DNA of 64,000 nucleotides from Actinomycetes bacterium (GCA_025356335.1 JANXUF010000062.1:62001-126000); one strand, 5' to 3'; counted from the stretch's first letter, positions 53,611 through 63,436 are shown. The notes: generated from the letters alone by a model not told the origin. Numbers and translations: made by a program.

Positions 53611-55373
53611 GATGCGACGGAGGTGTTCGACGACTGGGTCGGCTCCGACGGCAGCACCGGAAGTACCAGCGCCGAACGATACTCATCGCCGTGCAGCACC
53701 GACTGCGTCGCCGCCTGCCAGACCGTCGCAGCTATCGTGCCTGGCGCAGAGCGGCGGGCGTGGAGATCGAACTTCGGGAAATTGCTGCTGGCGATCTCGA
53801 GGCGAACCCGATGGCCGCGCTGGAAGACGTTCGCGGTGGCCAACATGTCCACCTCGATTCGCGTCGGCTCGCCCGGGGTCATCGGCGGTGTCGCTTCACC
53901 GACCCTGACGATGCCGTCCGTGAGTAGCATCGCCCGGCCATCGGGGTAGACGTCGACAAGCTTGGCAGTGAAGTCCGTCGTCGGCTCCGACGAAGTCACC
54001 CACAGCACAGCAGAGACGTACCCGACGACGGTCAGCCTGTCTTCCAGAGGCGGTGTCGAGTAGACGAGCACGTCATCGCGCGCTTCGACCTGGCGCTGAT
54101 CGCGTTGACCTGCCGAGACGGTGAAGTTGACGAGCATCGTCGCCCCCCCGACGGTCGGGACAGGTTTGGACGGGTCGTGGACGAAGCTGTCAGCGCTCTG
54201 CCTGCCAACCACGTCGACGGACAGGACGCCTTCTCCTCGGGTTCCGCCGACGGCTCCGCCGGTGTCGAGGAAGAACTCGGTCGGGACGCTCTGCGGTGGA
54301 GGCCATTCGTCGTAGTTCCGCCATTCTGCGGCACCCATCACGAAGACCCGCGCACGCGGCAGGTCTGGGGGCGGCCCGTCCGCGAGTTGCTCCGCGAACC
54401 ACGACAGCTGCAGGCCCTCCATGTCCATCAGCGCCGTCGGGTAGCGCATCTCCGGCCCGCACGCCTCGCCGAGCGCCGACAGCCACTGTGTCCAGGGTCC
54501 GACGATCAGGTGCTGACGATCGCGCATATCGACCGGGCCTCGCCCGCGCATCGCCGCATAGTTGGCGAGGTTCCCGTCGAGGTGGACGTTGTACCAGCCG
54601 GCGACGTGCAGGATCGGCAGGTCGATCGCATCCCACGATTTTCGCAACGAGACCGGCTCCCAGAACGGGTCGCCATGACCGTGGCGTAGCCATGCTCCGT
54701 AGTACGGAACATGCTCTCCGACCGGGCCGAGGCGATCGGCCGATGAGCGATCCGCAGGTGTGTGCCCGAACACGGAGTCGGGGTCGAGTTGCGCTGCCGC
54801 GAGAAAGGCGGACGCTTCGGTCGTGTCCGCCCCTGCCCGCTGGGCGCGCGCGAGCATGTCGGGCGCAAGGTTGGCGATCGTCCACCACGTATTGAAGCCG
54901 AGTTGGAACGCACCTCCGCGGTACACCCAGCCTTCGTCGTATTCGCTCGCCGTGAAATGCGGGGCGATCGCCTTCAACGCCGGCGCGCCGAGCTTCGCCG
55001 CCTGCCACTGCCCGACGCCGTTGTTGGATGCCCCGTACATTCCGACGGCACCGGTCGACCACGGCTGCGTGGCGATCCACTCGATGACCGCGACCGCCGA
55101 CGCGCCGTCGTCGAAGAAGGGCTGAAACGGCTCGTCACCGCCTGAAGCAAAGCGGCCCCTGGCGTCGACGACGACCACGGCGAACCCGGCGCCGACAGCG
55201 CGCATCGGGTTGATCACGCCGAAGACCGAAATCCAATTCGACTTGTTGTAGGCGGTGTGCTGGAAGAGCGCAGGATGCGGAACGTCGTCGTCAGGCCGGT
55301 AGACGTCGGCAGACAAGGTCGCCCCGTCGGGCGTGGCGATGACCACGTCGCGTTCGATGCGGATCGCCGTCAT
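53607..55373 (-). CDS. CocE/NonD family hydrolase
   Basis: The 588-residue protein has the CocE layout: alpha/beta core with GMYGASNNGVGQW (Ser116 as nucleophile), HVAGWYNVHLDGN, and a C-terminal jelly-roll (LTVVGYVSAVLWVTSSEPTTDFTAKLVDVYPDGRA). Members include X-Pro dipeptidyl-peptidases, cocaine esterase and glutaryl-7-ACA acylases. Tyr of the usual GxSYxG is replaced by Asn here. In this operon it would hydrolyse an ester or amide. Both ends overlap neighbours by 4 bp. Confidence 0.9.
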   Translation of the reverse strand: MTAIRIERDVVIATPDGATLSADVYRPDDDVPHPALFQHTAYNKSNWISVFGVINPMRAVGAGFAVVVVDARGRFASGGDEPFQPFFDDGASAVAVIEWIATQPWSTGAVGMYGASNNGVGQWQAAKLGAPALKAIAPHFTASEYDEGWVYRGGAFQLGFNTWWTIANLAPDMLARAQRAGADTTEASAFLAAAQLDPDSVFGHTPADRSSADRLGPVGEHVPYYGAWLRHGHGDPFWEPVSLRKSWDAIDLPILHVAGWYNVHLDGNLANYAAMRGRGPVDMRDRQHLIVGPWTQWLSALGEACGPEMRYPTALMDMEGLQLSWFAEQLADGPPPDLPRARVFVMGAAEWRNYDEWPPPQSVPTEFFLDTGGAVGGTRGEGVLSVDVVGRQSADSFVHDPSKPVPTVGGATMLVNFTVSAGQRDQRQVEARDDVLVYSTPPLEDRLTVVGYVSAVLWVTSSEPTTDFTAKLVDVYPDGRAMLLTDGIVRVGEATPPMTPGEPTRIEVDMLATANVFQRGHRVRLEIASSNFPKFDLHARRSAPGTIAATVWQAATQSVLHGDEYRSALVLPVLPSEPTQSSNTSVAS

Positions 55374-56152
55374 TGCAACACCCGCGGCGGCAGGCGCGGC
55401 CGGAATCCCCCATCGACGTTGAGCGCAGCGCCGGTGACGAACGACGCCTCGTCGCTCGCCAGATACTCGATCGCAGCAGCGATGTCATCGACATCCGCCA
55501 TCCGGCCGAGCGGGATGTTGGGCAGGTAAGCCTGCTCGAGGGCATCACGTCTCGCCGGATCGAGTTGGAAGATCCCCGTCAGCGCCGGCCCGGGCAGGAC
55601 TGCGTTCACCCGCACCTGATCCGGTGCGTAGCCGATCGCCAGCGAGTGCGTCAGGTGCAGCACCGCAGACTTGCACAGCCCGTAGGCGGCGGCGCCGGGG
55701 GTAGGCACCTGGGCGGCGGGCGAGGCGGTGTTGATGATCACTCCGCCACCGCTCGGCCGCATCAACCGCAGGGCAGTGCGGCAGCCGTTCCACACGCCGA
55801 TGACATTGACATCGAGCTGCCTTCGGAGGAACTCGGTCGCTCCCTCTTCGTGGATCCACCCGCCGCCGAGCACGCCGGCGTTGTTGACGGCGATATCGAG
55901 GCGGCCGAGGCGGTCGTAGGCCGACTCGAAGGCAGCATCGATGTCCTCCGGCCTGCTGACGTCCGCGAAGTGGAATGTGACGGAGCCGTCACCAGCGCTG
56001 ATCTCGTCGGCGACCTCGTCACCGTTGGCGGCAACGTCGACGATCGTCACGAGCGCGCCCTGCCTCGCAAGGCGCTGGACGGTTGCCCGTCCGAACCCAG
56101 ACGCGCCGCCGGTCACCACTGCCGTACGTCCTGCGAACCGGCCCCCGGTCAT
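55370..56152 (-). CDS. SDR family oxidoreductase
   Basis: ATG 56152 overlaps the hydrolase stop (ATGA); 260 residues. TGGASGFG near 14-21, NNAGVLGGGWIHEEG and YGLCKSAVLHL show the motifs; the C-terminus TGAALNVDGGF is standard. The frame is open to 56353, but that region is coding for the upstream hydrolase. It is one of eight SDRs in the window. Confidence 0.9.
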   Translation of the reverse strand: MTGGRFAGRTAVVTGGASGFGRATVQRLARQGALVTIVDVAANGDEVADEISAGDGSVTFHFADVSRPEDIDAAFESAYDRLGRLDIAVNNAGVLGGGWIHEEGATEFLRRQLDVNVIGVWNGCRTALRLMRPSGGGVIINTASPAAQVPTPGAAAYGLCKSAVLHLTHSLAIGYAPDQVRVNAVLPGPALTGIFQLDPARRDALEQAYLPNIPLGRMADVDDIAAAIEYLASDEASFVTGAALNVDGGFRPRLPPRVLQ

Positions 56153-57069
56153 CGGACGCCCTCCTTGTGTTGCATGTGTTCGGCCAGGAACGTGACGATC
56201 ACCGCTGCGGTCTCGTTGGCCAATGGCCCCATCGGTCCGCCATGGTTCCCGACCGGGAAGACGGTCAACTGCCGTGGTTCGGATGCCCGTGCGTAGAGAC
56301 TCTCGGTCTCCGACGCGGGGACGACCGTGTCGTCGGCGCAGCCGATGAGACACACCGCGCGCGGGGCTATCGAGGCGATCATCGATTCCGGCCGGAACCG
56401 CATCGCCAGTTCGATGTTCTCGAGCGGGTAGCCCTCCGGGTACATCACGCGGGTCGGATCGTCGGGCGGGATCGGGAAAGGGCCGGGAAGGAGCACGGAG
56501 AAGTCGACGCGCTCACCGATACCTGTCGTGGCGCGAGCGACGGCGTCGGCACGAATCCGCTGTTGCAGCTCGTACCAGGCGTAGAACGGACGAAGATCCC
56601 GCAGCCAGCGGCCTGCATCACCAACGCCGACCATCGAGACTGCGGCGCGCAGGCGTGAGTCCGCGGCTGCCGCTGCGATGGCGATCGCACCGCCGAAACT
56701 GGCGCCCAGCACGGCAATGGAATCACCCTCGACATCGTCGCGTGTGCCGAGGTAGGTGACGGCATTCGAAACGTCGCGGATCTGTTCGAAGGGATCGCAG
56801 CGACCGCGTATGCCTTCACTGCCGGCGAACCCGCGGTGATCGATCGCCAGTCCGAGATAGCCGGCCTCCGCCAGCAATCCCATCAGCGGAAGAACACGGT
56901 CGTTGACCGCGCCGCCCCAGCCGTGCGAGTAGATCAGTGCAGGATGCGGCCCAGCGGTGCCAGGAGAGATCAGCACCCCTCGCAGCGACAGACCGTCGCT
57001 GTAGAAGTGCACAATCGTCGTCGCCGGCACGGCCACGGGCGCAACGCAGGATCCTTCGCTCGTGGTCAT
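56149..57069 (-). CDS. Alpha/beta hydrolase (dienelactone hydrolase/acetyl-xylan esterase-like)
   Basis: A 306-residue hydrolase with IYSHGWGGAVND (oxyanion loop), IDHRGFAGSEG, nucleophile elbow GASFGG (Ser near 126), CADDTVVP for the acid and GNHGGPMG for the His. It lacks the long cap of the C-C hydrolase trio. Related proteins act on esters and lactones. ATG 57069 overlaps the stop of the acyl-CoA synthetase gene. Confidence 0.88.
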   Translation of the reverse strand: MTTSEGSCVAPVAVPATTIVHFYSDGLSLRGVLISPGTAGPHPALIYSHGWGGAVNDRVLPLMGLLAEAGYLGLAIDHRGFAGSEGIRGRCDPFEQIRDVSNAVTYLGTRDDVEGDSIAVLGASFGGAIAIAAAAADSRLRAAVSMVGVGDAGRWLRDLRPFYAWYELQQRIRADAVARATTGIGERVDFSVLLPGPFPIPPDDPTRVMYPEGYPLENIELAMRFRPESMIASIAPRAVCLIGCADDTVVPASETESLYARASEPRQLTVFPVGNHGGPMGPLANETAAVIVTFLAEHMQHKEGVR

Positions 57070-59033
57070 ACGGGCACTCCGGCTGCGAGGTCGTGGTAGT
57101 GCACGAGGGATTCCGGATTCTCCAACGCGGTCACGTCACCGACGTCCTCACCGAGGTAGGCCGCCTTGGCGACGCGACGCATCACTTTGCCGTTCCGCGT
57201 CTTCGGCAACGCTGCGACTGAGTGGATCGCATACGGTTTGACGGTCTTGCCTTCGGCGGCGACTATCGCCTCGCTCAGTCGGGCCGGGGCTGCGGTGACA
57301 TCGGCGCCCTCACGGAGCACGACGAAGCACACCAGCCCCTCGCCCTTGATCGGATGTGGGACTCCGACAGCGGCGGCCTCGATGACGTCGTCGTCGGAGA
57401 CGAGCACCGACTCGATCTCCGCCGGGCCGACGCGCTTGCCGGCGAGCATGATCGTGTCGTCGGAGCGGCCGAGCAGGTACCAGTACCCGTCGTCGTCGAT
57501 GTACGCGAAGTCACCCTGCAACCAGGCGCCCTCGTACCGCGACCAGTACGTGTCGAGGTACCGCTGCGAACCCTCCCAGAGGCTCTTCGTCATGCCGGGC
57601 CACGTTTGGCGGACCACCAGTTCTCCGACCTCGCCGCGTACCGAGTTGCCCTCGGCGTCCACCACGTCCGCCGCCATCCCGAGCGTCGGTGCCGAGAACG
57701 CGGCCGGCTTGATCGGCAGGAAGACCGAATTGCAGAGGATCGATGCGCCACATTCGGTGCCGCCCGACATGTTGATGATCGGCACCCGTTCCTTGGCGAC
57801 GTGGCGGAAGCACCACCACCAGGGTTCGATGTTCCACGGCTCGCCGGTCGAGCCGATGACGCGCAGATCGGGCAGCGGATGGCGGTCCGCCCATTCGGTG
57901 CCGTGCGCCATGATCGCCCGCACAACCGTCGGCGCGATGCCGAGCACTGTAGCCCGAGCGCGTTCGGCGACGGCCCACAGTCGGTCGGGCTCCGGGAAAT
58001 CGGGAACGCCCTCGAAGAGAATCGCCGTCGCTCCGTTGGTCAGCGCAGCGGTCGTGAGCCAGGTGCCCATCACCCAACCCATGTCCGTCATCCAGCACAC
58101 TCGGTGCGTCTCGTCGACGCCCATTCCGTGTCGCGCCTCCTGGGCGAACTTGAACGGCAGGCCCGAATGTGTGTGCAGGCAGCCTTTCGGACGGCCGGTA
58201 CTGCCGGAGGTGTACAGCAGCACGCACGGCGCCTCGGCGTCCATCGGTAGTGCGTCCACAACCGGTGTGGCTGCAGCGAGCGCGTCGTGCCACCACCTGT
58301 CCCGGCCCGCAACCATCTCGACCTCAACCCCGGAGCGCCGGACGACGAACACGGTCTCGACGACACCGGCGGAGGCGATCGCCTCGTCGGCGACCTGCTT
58401 GAGTCGCACGAGCCTGGCGCGTCGTGGAAACGCGTCGCATGTGACGACGAGCTTGGCGCCGGAGTCCTCCAGGCGCTCGGAGACCGGTTTCGAACCGAAG
58501 CCGCTGAACATCGGCGCGACGATCGCCCCGATCTTGGCGGCGGCAAGCAGTGTCACCACGGCTTCGGGGACCATCGGCAAGAGCATGGCGATGACGTCGC
58601 CTTCGGCGATCCCGGCCTCGCGGAATGCTCCGGCAGCCGCATCGACACTCGCTTTCAATTCGCTGAACGTCAAAATCGCGATGGTGGCGTCGTCACCCTC
58701 CCACCACACGGCCTCGGCATCGCCACGGCCCTCACGGACCCAACGATCGACGGCGTAGTCGGCCCAGTTCAGCCGACCACCTTTGAAAAAATGTGGGAAC
58801 GCCGGGCCATCGCTCAGATCGAGCGCCGTCTCGTAGGGCTCCATCCAGTGCAGCCCGACGTCATCGGCTGCCGCCGCCCAGAACCATGCCGGGTCAGACG
58901 TGGCGCGCTCGGCGACCGTCGCAATGTCGGGGATCCCATGGCGAGCGGCGAACCTGCCGAGTGGCGATGCGGCGAACGAGGCGGGGTCGGGAGTCCACAC
59001 GACTGGCGAGTCGTAGACGCCGGTGACGGTCAC
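57066..59033 (-). CDS. Acetyl/propionyl-CoA synthetase-type AMP-dependent ligase
   Basis: At 655 residues it is the long ACS type with an ACAS_N-like N-terminus (FPHFFKGGRLNWADYAVDRWV). TSGSTGRPKG is the phosphate loop, GWVMGTW and INMSGGTECG line the acyl site, GDFAYIDDDGYWYLLGRSDDTI marks the hinge, and the catalytic Lys lies in PKTRNGKVMRR. Such enzymes activate short acids such as acetate, propionate or acetoacetate. In this operon it would recover the small acid released by C-C hydrolysis. Confidence 0.92.
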   Translation of the reverse strand: MTVTGVYDSPVVWTPDPASFAASPLGRFAARHGIPDIATVAERATSDPAWFWAAAADDVGLHWMEPYETALDLSDGPAFPHFFKGGRLNWADYAVDRWVREGRGDAEAVWWEGDDATIAILTFSELKASVDAAAGAFREAGIAEGDVIAMLLPMVPEAVVTLLAAAKIGAIVAPMFSGFGSKPVSERLEDSGAKLVVTCDAFPRRARLVRLKQVADEAIASAGVVETVFVVRRSGVEVEMVAGRDRWWHDALAAATPVVDALPMDAEAPCVLLYTSGSTGRPKGCLHTHSGLPFKFAQEARHGMGVDETHRVCWMTDMGWVMGTWLTTAALTNGATAILFEGVPDFPEPDRLWAVAERARATVLGIAPTVVRAIMAHGTEWADRHPLPDLRVIGSTGEPWNIEPWWWCFRHVAKERVPIINMSGGTECGASILCNSVFLPIKPAAFSAPTLGMAADVVDAEGNSVRGEVGELVVRQTWPGMTKSLWEGSQRYLDTYWSRYEGAWLQGDFAYIDDDGYWYLLGRSDDTIMLAGKRVGPAEIESVLVSDDDVIEAAAVGVPHPIKGEGLVCFVVLREGADVTAAPARLSEAIVAAEGKTVKPYAIHSVAALPKTRNGKVMRRVAKAAYLGEDVGDVTALENPESLVHYHDLAAGVPV

Positions 59034-60025
59034 GTCGACAACCCGAGGCGGTTCTCCGTGGGGCGTTCGGCAGCCTCGAGGATTGCCTCGACCTCCTCGA
59101 GATCGTCGGCCTTGAACAGCACCTCGAGCCCGGAGAGCCCGTCGGTGACCTCCTTGGCATTGCGGCAGCCGTAGAGGGCGATGTCGCTCTCTGGCTGTCG
59201 CACGGACAGTGCCAGCACGAAGGCCGCCAATGTGAGGTCGTACCGTTCGGCGATTGTCCGCAGCTGAGCGGCGACCTCGATGTTCTTGGCGAAGTTGTCG
59301 CCGGCGAAGAAGATATTGCCCGACGTACCGGAGGCACCGAACCTGCGACTGCGGCCACGCCAGTCGTCCACGTCGAATTCGTGATCAGCGGTGAAGTTCT
59401 CCGAGAGGAGGCCATGCACGAACGACCCGAACGTGATGCGGGTGCATCCGCGTGAACCTGCGTCGGTCAACTCGTTCACGTAGCGTCGGTCGAGCAGGCT
59501 GCAGCTGTATTCGACGACGGACGGGATGCCGGTGGCGAGGGCTCGCCTGCACGCTTCGGCGCCGAAGTTGCAGAAGCCGATCTCTTCGACGAGGCCGTCC
59601 TGCTGAAGCCTGGCGAGGTTCTCCATCTGCTGTTCGGGCGTCGATGACGGATCGAACTGGTGGAGGAGGTAGACGTCGACATGATCGGTTCGCAGGCGGA
59701 TCAGCGACTCGTCGATGAAGGCACGTAGACCGTCGTAGGACGAATCACAGACCAGCGTCAGCAGATCGGTCGGGTCGGTGTACCGGACCCCACCCTTCGT
59801 GCAGATCCTGACCTGGTTCCTGCGCCCTTCGAGCATCTCGCCGACGATCAGTTCCGATCGGCCGGAGCCGTAGAAGTGGGCGGTGTCGAAGAAGCGCACG
59901 CCGGCGTCGAGCGCCGTCTCGACTGCTCCCTTGGCGTCGTCGAGATTGACCGCCCCGAACCCTTCGGCGATCATCGTGCCGCTACCGAAGCCGACGCGCT
60001 CCACGTGCCGACCGCCGGCGTTCAT
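59030..60025 (-). CDS. Aldo/keto reductase (paralog of the 33071-34081 enzyme)
   Basis: A 331-residue AKR with GVRFFDTAHFYGSGRSELIVGEML (catalytic Asp and Tyr), DVYLLHQFDPSSTPEQQMENL and EEIGFCNFGAEACRRALATG, all close to the paralog at 33071. It is probably NAD(P)-dependent and acts on sugar-like or aldehyde substrates. Its stop overlaps the synthetase start, and it sits 31 bp after the cyclase gene. Confidence 0.9.
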   Translation of the reverse strand: MNAGGRHVERVGFGSGTMIAEGFGAVNLDDAKGAVETALDAGVRFFDTAHFYGSGRSELIVGEMLEGRRNQVRICTKGGVRYTDPTDLLTLVCDSSYDGLRAFIDESLIRLRTDHVDVYLLHQFDPSSTPEQQMENLARLQQDGLVEEIGFCNFGAEACRRALATGIPSVVEYSCSLLDRRYVNELTDAGSRGCTRITFGSFVHGLLSENFTADHEFDVDDWRGRSRRFGASGTSGNIFFAGDNFAKNIEVAAQLRTIAERYDLTLAAFVLALSVRQPESDIALYGCRNAKEVTDGLSGLEVLFKADDLEEVEAILEAAERPTENRLGLST

Positions 60026-60056
60026 GAGCGTCTCGTTCCGGCGAGCGCGGCGGTCG

Positions 60057-61052
60057 TCACTTGATCACCATCGGGTTGAGCGGCGAGCCGACGGCGGCTG
60101 TGAAGGCGAGCGGCGGTCCGACGAACATGAACTCGTAGACACCATCTTCCGCGCAATCCGCGGCCAACGGGTCGAGGTCGAAGATTTCGCCGATCAGCAT
60201 CCCGGCACTGACGAGGAGCACGACGTGCAACGGCTGGAAGATGTCGGTCAGTTCGTTCGGCCTGACCTCCATACCCCACGTGTCGGTCGCGACGGCTGCG
60301 ACCTCGTTGCCACAGAGGAAATGGGATGCGCTGAGCGCGAGGCCAGGAGCGTCGCCGGCCGAGTACGTCCCCCACTCGCCGTCGGAGCGCACCTTGGTGA
60401 TGTGCCCGGTGCGGACGAGCACGATGTCGCCCCTACGGACCTCGATCCCTTCGGCCTCAGCGCAGGCCGCGAGTTCGACATCGGAGATTCCTTCGCCCGG
60501 TTCGAGCCATTCGACGCCGCGGAATCTGGGGATGTCGAGCAGGATGCCGCGCCCGACGACCTTGTCCTTCAGCACCTGGATGGCGTTCTTCGTCGCGCCG
60601 GTACTCGAGACGTACTCAGGGCCGAACCCGTTGTACATCTTGTCGTCGTAGAACACATGAGCGAGCGCGTCCCACTGAGTGCCGCATTGCAGCGGCATGT
60701 ATATGGCGTCGTCGGTATAGCGCAGGCGGGCGAGATGTGCCTGGGCGTTAATGGCGATGTCTCCGCCGTCCTGCAGCATGAAGTGCAGTGGGTTGACCCG
60801 ACCACCCCAACCGTTCTGCGGGCCGTCCCCGTCGTATGGCAGACCGCACGAGATCGTCTTGCCCTGCTTGACCAGCGCAGCCGCAGCCTTGACGCATTCC
60901 TCGTCGATAAAGTTGACGGTGCCGAGTTCGTCGTCTGGCCCCCACCGACCCCAGTTCCGGTACCGGTCGCAGAGGGCGTGGACGTCCTCCAGCGTGATCG
61001 GCGCAGCGGTGTCGGCTTGCCCGCTTGCCTGCTCGTCCGTGGTGTTCGCCAT
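60057..61052 (-). CDS. Cyclase family protein (paralog of the 21243-22244 protein)
   Basis: A 331-residue protein aligned along its length with the other cyclase: NWGRWGPDDELGTVNFI, LQCGTQWDALAHVF, GRGILLDIPRF and WGMEVRPNELTDIFQPLHVVLL. Again the HxGTH metal motif reads QCGTQ. Its ATG shares a base with the FAH stop (TGATG). It is likely an amide or lactone hydrolase in the same pathway as the FAH-family protein upstream. Confidence 0.87.
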   Translation of the reverse strand: MANTTDEQASGQADTAAPITLEDVHALCDRYRNWGRWGPDDELGTVNFIDEECVKAAAALVKQGKTISCGLPYDGDGPQNGWGGRVNPLHFMLQDGGDIAINAQAHLARLRYTDDAIYMPLQCGTQWDALAHVFYDDKMYNGFGPEYVSSTGATKNAIQVLKDKVVGRGILLDIPRFRGVEWLEPGEGISDVELAACAEAEGIEVRRGDIVLVRTGHITKVRSDGEWGTYSAGDAPGLALSASHFLCGNEVAAVATDTWGMEVRPNELTDIFQPLHVVLLVSAGMLIGEIFDLDPLAADCAEDGVYEFMFVGPPLAFTAAVGSPLNPMVIK

Positions 61053-62152
61053 CAGCGTGTTCCTTCCGATTGTGCACTCGTCACTCGTGACGAGCGGATT
61101 CCTTCACGATCCGCGCCTGCCGAGCCGCAGGCGACCGCCGGAGCCATGACAACCCGGCTCGACAGTGCGCCGATCCCGTCGATCTCCAGTCGCACGATGT
61201 CGTCCGGTCTGATCCACCTGTCGATCTCGATGCCCGCACCGGTGCCGACGGTTCCGGAGCCGAGCACGTCGCCCGGCAACAGCGTCTCACCTGATGCCGC
61301 ATGGGCGACGAGCTGCTCGACCGACCAGTAGATCGTTCCACTGCGCCCCTCCGACCACAGCTCGTCGTTCACATAGGCGCGCATGGCGACGTCGAACGGG
61401 CGGGTGAATTCGTCGGCGGTGACGAGGTACGGGCCCATTCCGGACGCGCCGTCGAAACCCTTGGTCTTCGCCGGCCCGACATGCGTCGCCATCTCTCGGC
61501 GCTGGACGTCGCGGCACGACAGGTCGTTGAAGATGGTGAAGCCGGCGATGTGTTCCCAAGCGTCCTCAACGGGAACATCGCGGCCGCGACGGCCGATGAC
61601 GATTCCGAACTCCAACTCGAAGTCGCGCTTCTCGGTGTAGTGCGGCCACACCGCCTGCTCGTCCTGACCGAAGATCGAAGCCGTCCTCGTCACGTAATGT
61701 GACGGCGCTTCGTACCAGGCGGCCGGAACGTCGAGACCCAGGTTGCCGAGCGCGTTCTTCATGTGCGTCTCGAAGGCGAAGAAATCGCGGAGCGTCGGGG
61801 GCCTGTCGACCGGGGCGAGCAGGGCGACGTCCGACCGTTGCCATGTGAGCGGCCCGAGCGGGCTCTCGACTCCGATGAGGTCGGCACCGCTCAAGGATTC
61901 GACGAGTTCGGCAATCTGTGGCTTCGTCCGCTCCCAGGTCCCGAGCATCGCAACGGTACTGCTGGACATCAACGCGTTGGCATAGGCGCAGGCTGCATTG
62001 ACCCCTGCTCCCTCACGCTCGATCAGTGTCCAGGCGAGTGCAGAGGCGAGATCGAGGATGGTTGCTCCGCCATCGTCGGCATCGGCGATGACGACGCCTG
62101 ATCGAGCCGTTTGAAGGGGCCAACTCGACGGCCGGAAGCGGGCGATGTTCAT
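61052..62152 (-). CDS. Fumarylacetoacetate hydrolase (FAH) family protein
   Basis: The 366-residue protein has a long N-terminal domain and the FAH catalytic domain with metal ligands in EKRDFELEFGIVIGRRG and FNDLSCRDVQRRE, then TKGFDGASGMGPYLV. Members hydrolyse C-C bonds of acylpyruvates or hydrate/decarboxylate oxo acids. It follows the C-C hydrolase paralog with a 4-bp overlap, so successive C-C cleavage steps are plausible. The last 30 residues are extra and poorly conserved in appearance. Confidence 0.9.
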   Translation of the reverse strand: MNIARFRPSSWPLQTARSGVVIADADDGGATILDLASALAWTLIEREGAGVNAACAYANALMSSSTVAMLGTWERTKPQIAELVESLSGADLIGVESPLGPLTWQRSDVALLAPVDRPPTLRDFFAFETHMKNALGNLGLDVPAAWYEAPSHYVTRTASIFGQDEQAVWPHYTEKRDFELEFGIVIGRRGRDVPVEDAWEHIAGFTIFNDLSCRDVQRREMATHVGPAKTKGFDGASGMGPYLVTADEFTRPFDVAMRAYVNDELWSEGRSGTIYWSVEQLVAHAASGETLLPGDVLGSGTVGTGAGIEIDRWIRPDDIVRLEIDGIGALSSRVVMAPAVACGSAGADREGIRSSRVTSAQSEGTR

Positions 62153-63276
62153 GGCGCGGGCAACAACTTCGAGGCGAACCAGTCGGCGAGTAGTTGACGC
62201 GCGGGGTCTGGCTCGTCGGTCTGGCAGTGCTGGTCTCCGCCCTCTGCCTCGGTGAACACGCGCAGCGTCTTGTCAACGGAACCGGCCGCCTCGAACGCCT
62301 TGTAGGCGTCGGAGACGGGGATCTGGCGGTCGCCTTCTCCGTGGACGATGAGAAACGGCTGCTTCAACTGCGGCAGCACGTCGACGAGCGTCCATTGCTT
62401 GACACGCTCGAGCCCCTCCTCCATCGTGTCCGTGCCCATCACCCACGGCAGCTGGAACCACGGCACCGAGACGTTCGGAGATCGGGTCGCCCAGCGCTTC
62501 TCCCATGTGGCACCCCAGTCCCAGATAGCGCCCCACGCGGCGACCGCTTTGATACGCGGCTCGAACGCTGCGGCGCGGGGTGCGTAGTAGCCGCCGAGGC
62601 TGATGCCGAAGATGCCGATGCTGGAGGCATCGACGTCATTGCGCTTTTCGAGAGCGTCGATGATCGCCCCCGTCGGCACCTCGTAGTCGGGCCGGGAGGC
62701 GACGTTGCGCAGCCGCAACGGCTCACCGATCCCGGGTGTGTCGGCGACGACACAGGCGATGCCACGGGTCGCGAAGGTGTCCTTGATGAAGCAGTAGAGA
62801 AGTTCCTTGGTGACGTCGAAACCTCCGTAGAAGATGGCGACGGGCGGCTTCGGATTGTCGCCGTGGGCGGCGATCAGATAAACGGGAAGCACGCCATCGG
62901 GCGAGTCGACGTCGATGCGCTCGAGCGGGAGCTGCGCATAGTCGATCGCTTTGACGAAGGCGTCCAGCGACTTGACATAGCTCGCAGTCTTCTGGTCGCC
63001 GGGAGGGATCTGGCGCTCACCACTCTGGTGGTAGACGCAAGCACGCAGCAACCGTGCTCCGGCGCTGCGACGGTTGCCGGCGGCGACGTCCTGTTCGGCC
63101 AGCTGCTCCTGCTGTTCTGCGGCATGTTCCCACGCCTTCGCCCAGGCGTCGGGATCCGGATCGGTGTCACGAAGTTGGGCGAGTGAGCGGTGCAGGTCGC
63201 CGAGCGTCGCGCCTGCCATCAGCGCCAGGTTGAACGCCGAAGACCACGGGTAGTTGTCTGGAAAGTACTGGAACAT
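62149..63276 (-). CDS. Alpha/beta hydrolase, DHPON-hydrolase/FrsA-like (paralog 3)
   Basis: A 375-residue homolog of the 34078 and 51439 hydrolases: YFPDNYPWS start, helical cap, GISLGGYYAPR elbow, HGEGDRQIP acid and GGDQHCQTDEP His. It is closest in pattern to paralog 1, sharing the WGAxWDWGxTWexRWA and LPWVMGTxTM segments. A GGAG site precedes the ATG. It heads the largest operon in the window (nine genes), under a direct-repeat promoter. Confidence 0.88.
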   Translation of the reverse strand: MFQYFPDNYPWSSAFNLALMAGATLGDLHRSLAQLRDTDPDPDAWAKAWEHAAEQQEQLAEQDVAAGNRRSAGARLLRACVYHQSGERQIPPGDQKTASYVKSLDAFVKAIDYAQLPLERIDVDSPDGVLPVYLIAAHGDNPKPPVAIFYGGFDVTKELLYCFIKDTFATRGIACVVADTPGIGEPLRLRNVASRPDYEVPTGAIIDALEKRNDVDASSIGIFGISLGGYYAPRAAAFEPRIKAVAAWGAIWDWGATWEKRWATRSPNVSVPWFQLPWVMGTDTMEEGLERVKQWTLVDVLPQLKQPFLIVHGEGDRQIPVSDAYKAFEAAGSVDKTLRVFTEAEGGDQHCQTDEPDPARQLLADWFASKLLPAP

Positions 63277-63342
63277 GCGAGTGATCTCCGTTGACGCGTC
63301 GAGGCGCCGCTGATGTGGAGCGGGTAAGGAGTGCGATGCGCA

Positions 63343-63377
63343 ACCGTCGTCCTCGATTCGTTACCTCCGCCGTTAAC
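63343..63377 (-). promoter_or_regulatory. Direct-repeat promoter of the nine-gene operon
   Basis: Read on minus: GTTAACG (63377-63371), 5 bp, GGTAACG (63365-63359), 10 bp, GACGGT (63348-63343). The predicted leader is about 60 nt before ATG 63276. Confidence 0.62.
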
Positions 63378-63408
63378 GAAACACGAGATGACCCATGGCA
63401 GGTGACCG

Positions 63409-63430
63409 CGTAACTTCGGGCGAGCACGCT
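63409..63430 (+). promoter_or_regulatory. Half-site promoter, leaderless, before a leader peptide and LLM gene
   Basis: CGTAACT (63409-63415), 9 bp, CACGCT (63425-63430), then ATG 63437 exactly 22 bp after the heptamer. The expected first heptamer at 63397-63403 is poor, so this is weaker than the other sites. Confidence 0.42.
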
Positions 63431-63436
63431 GCGACG

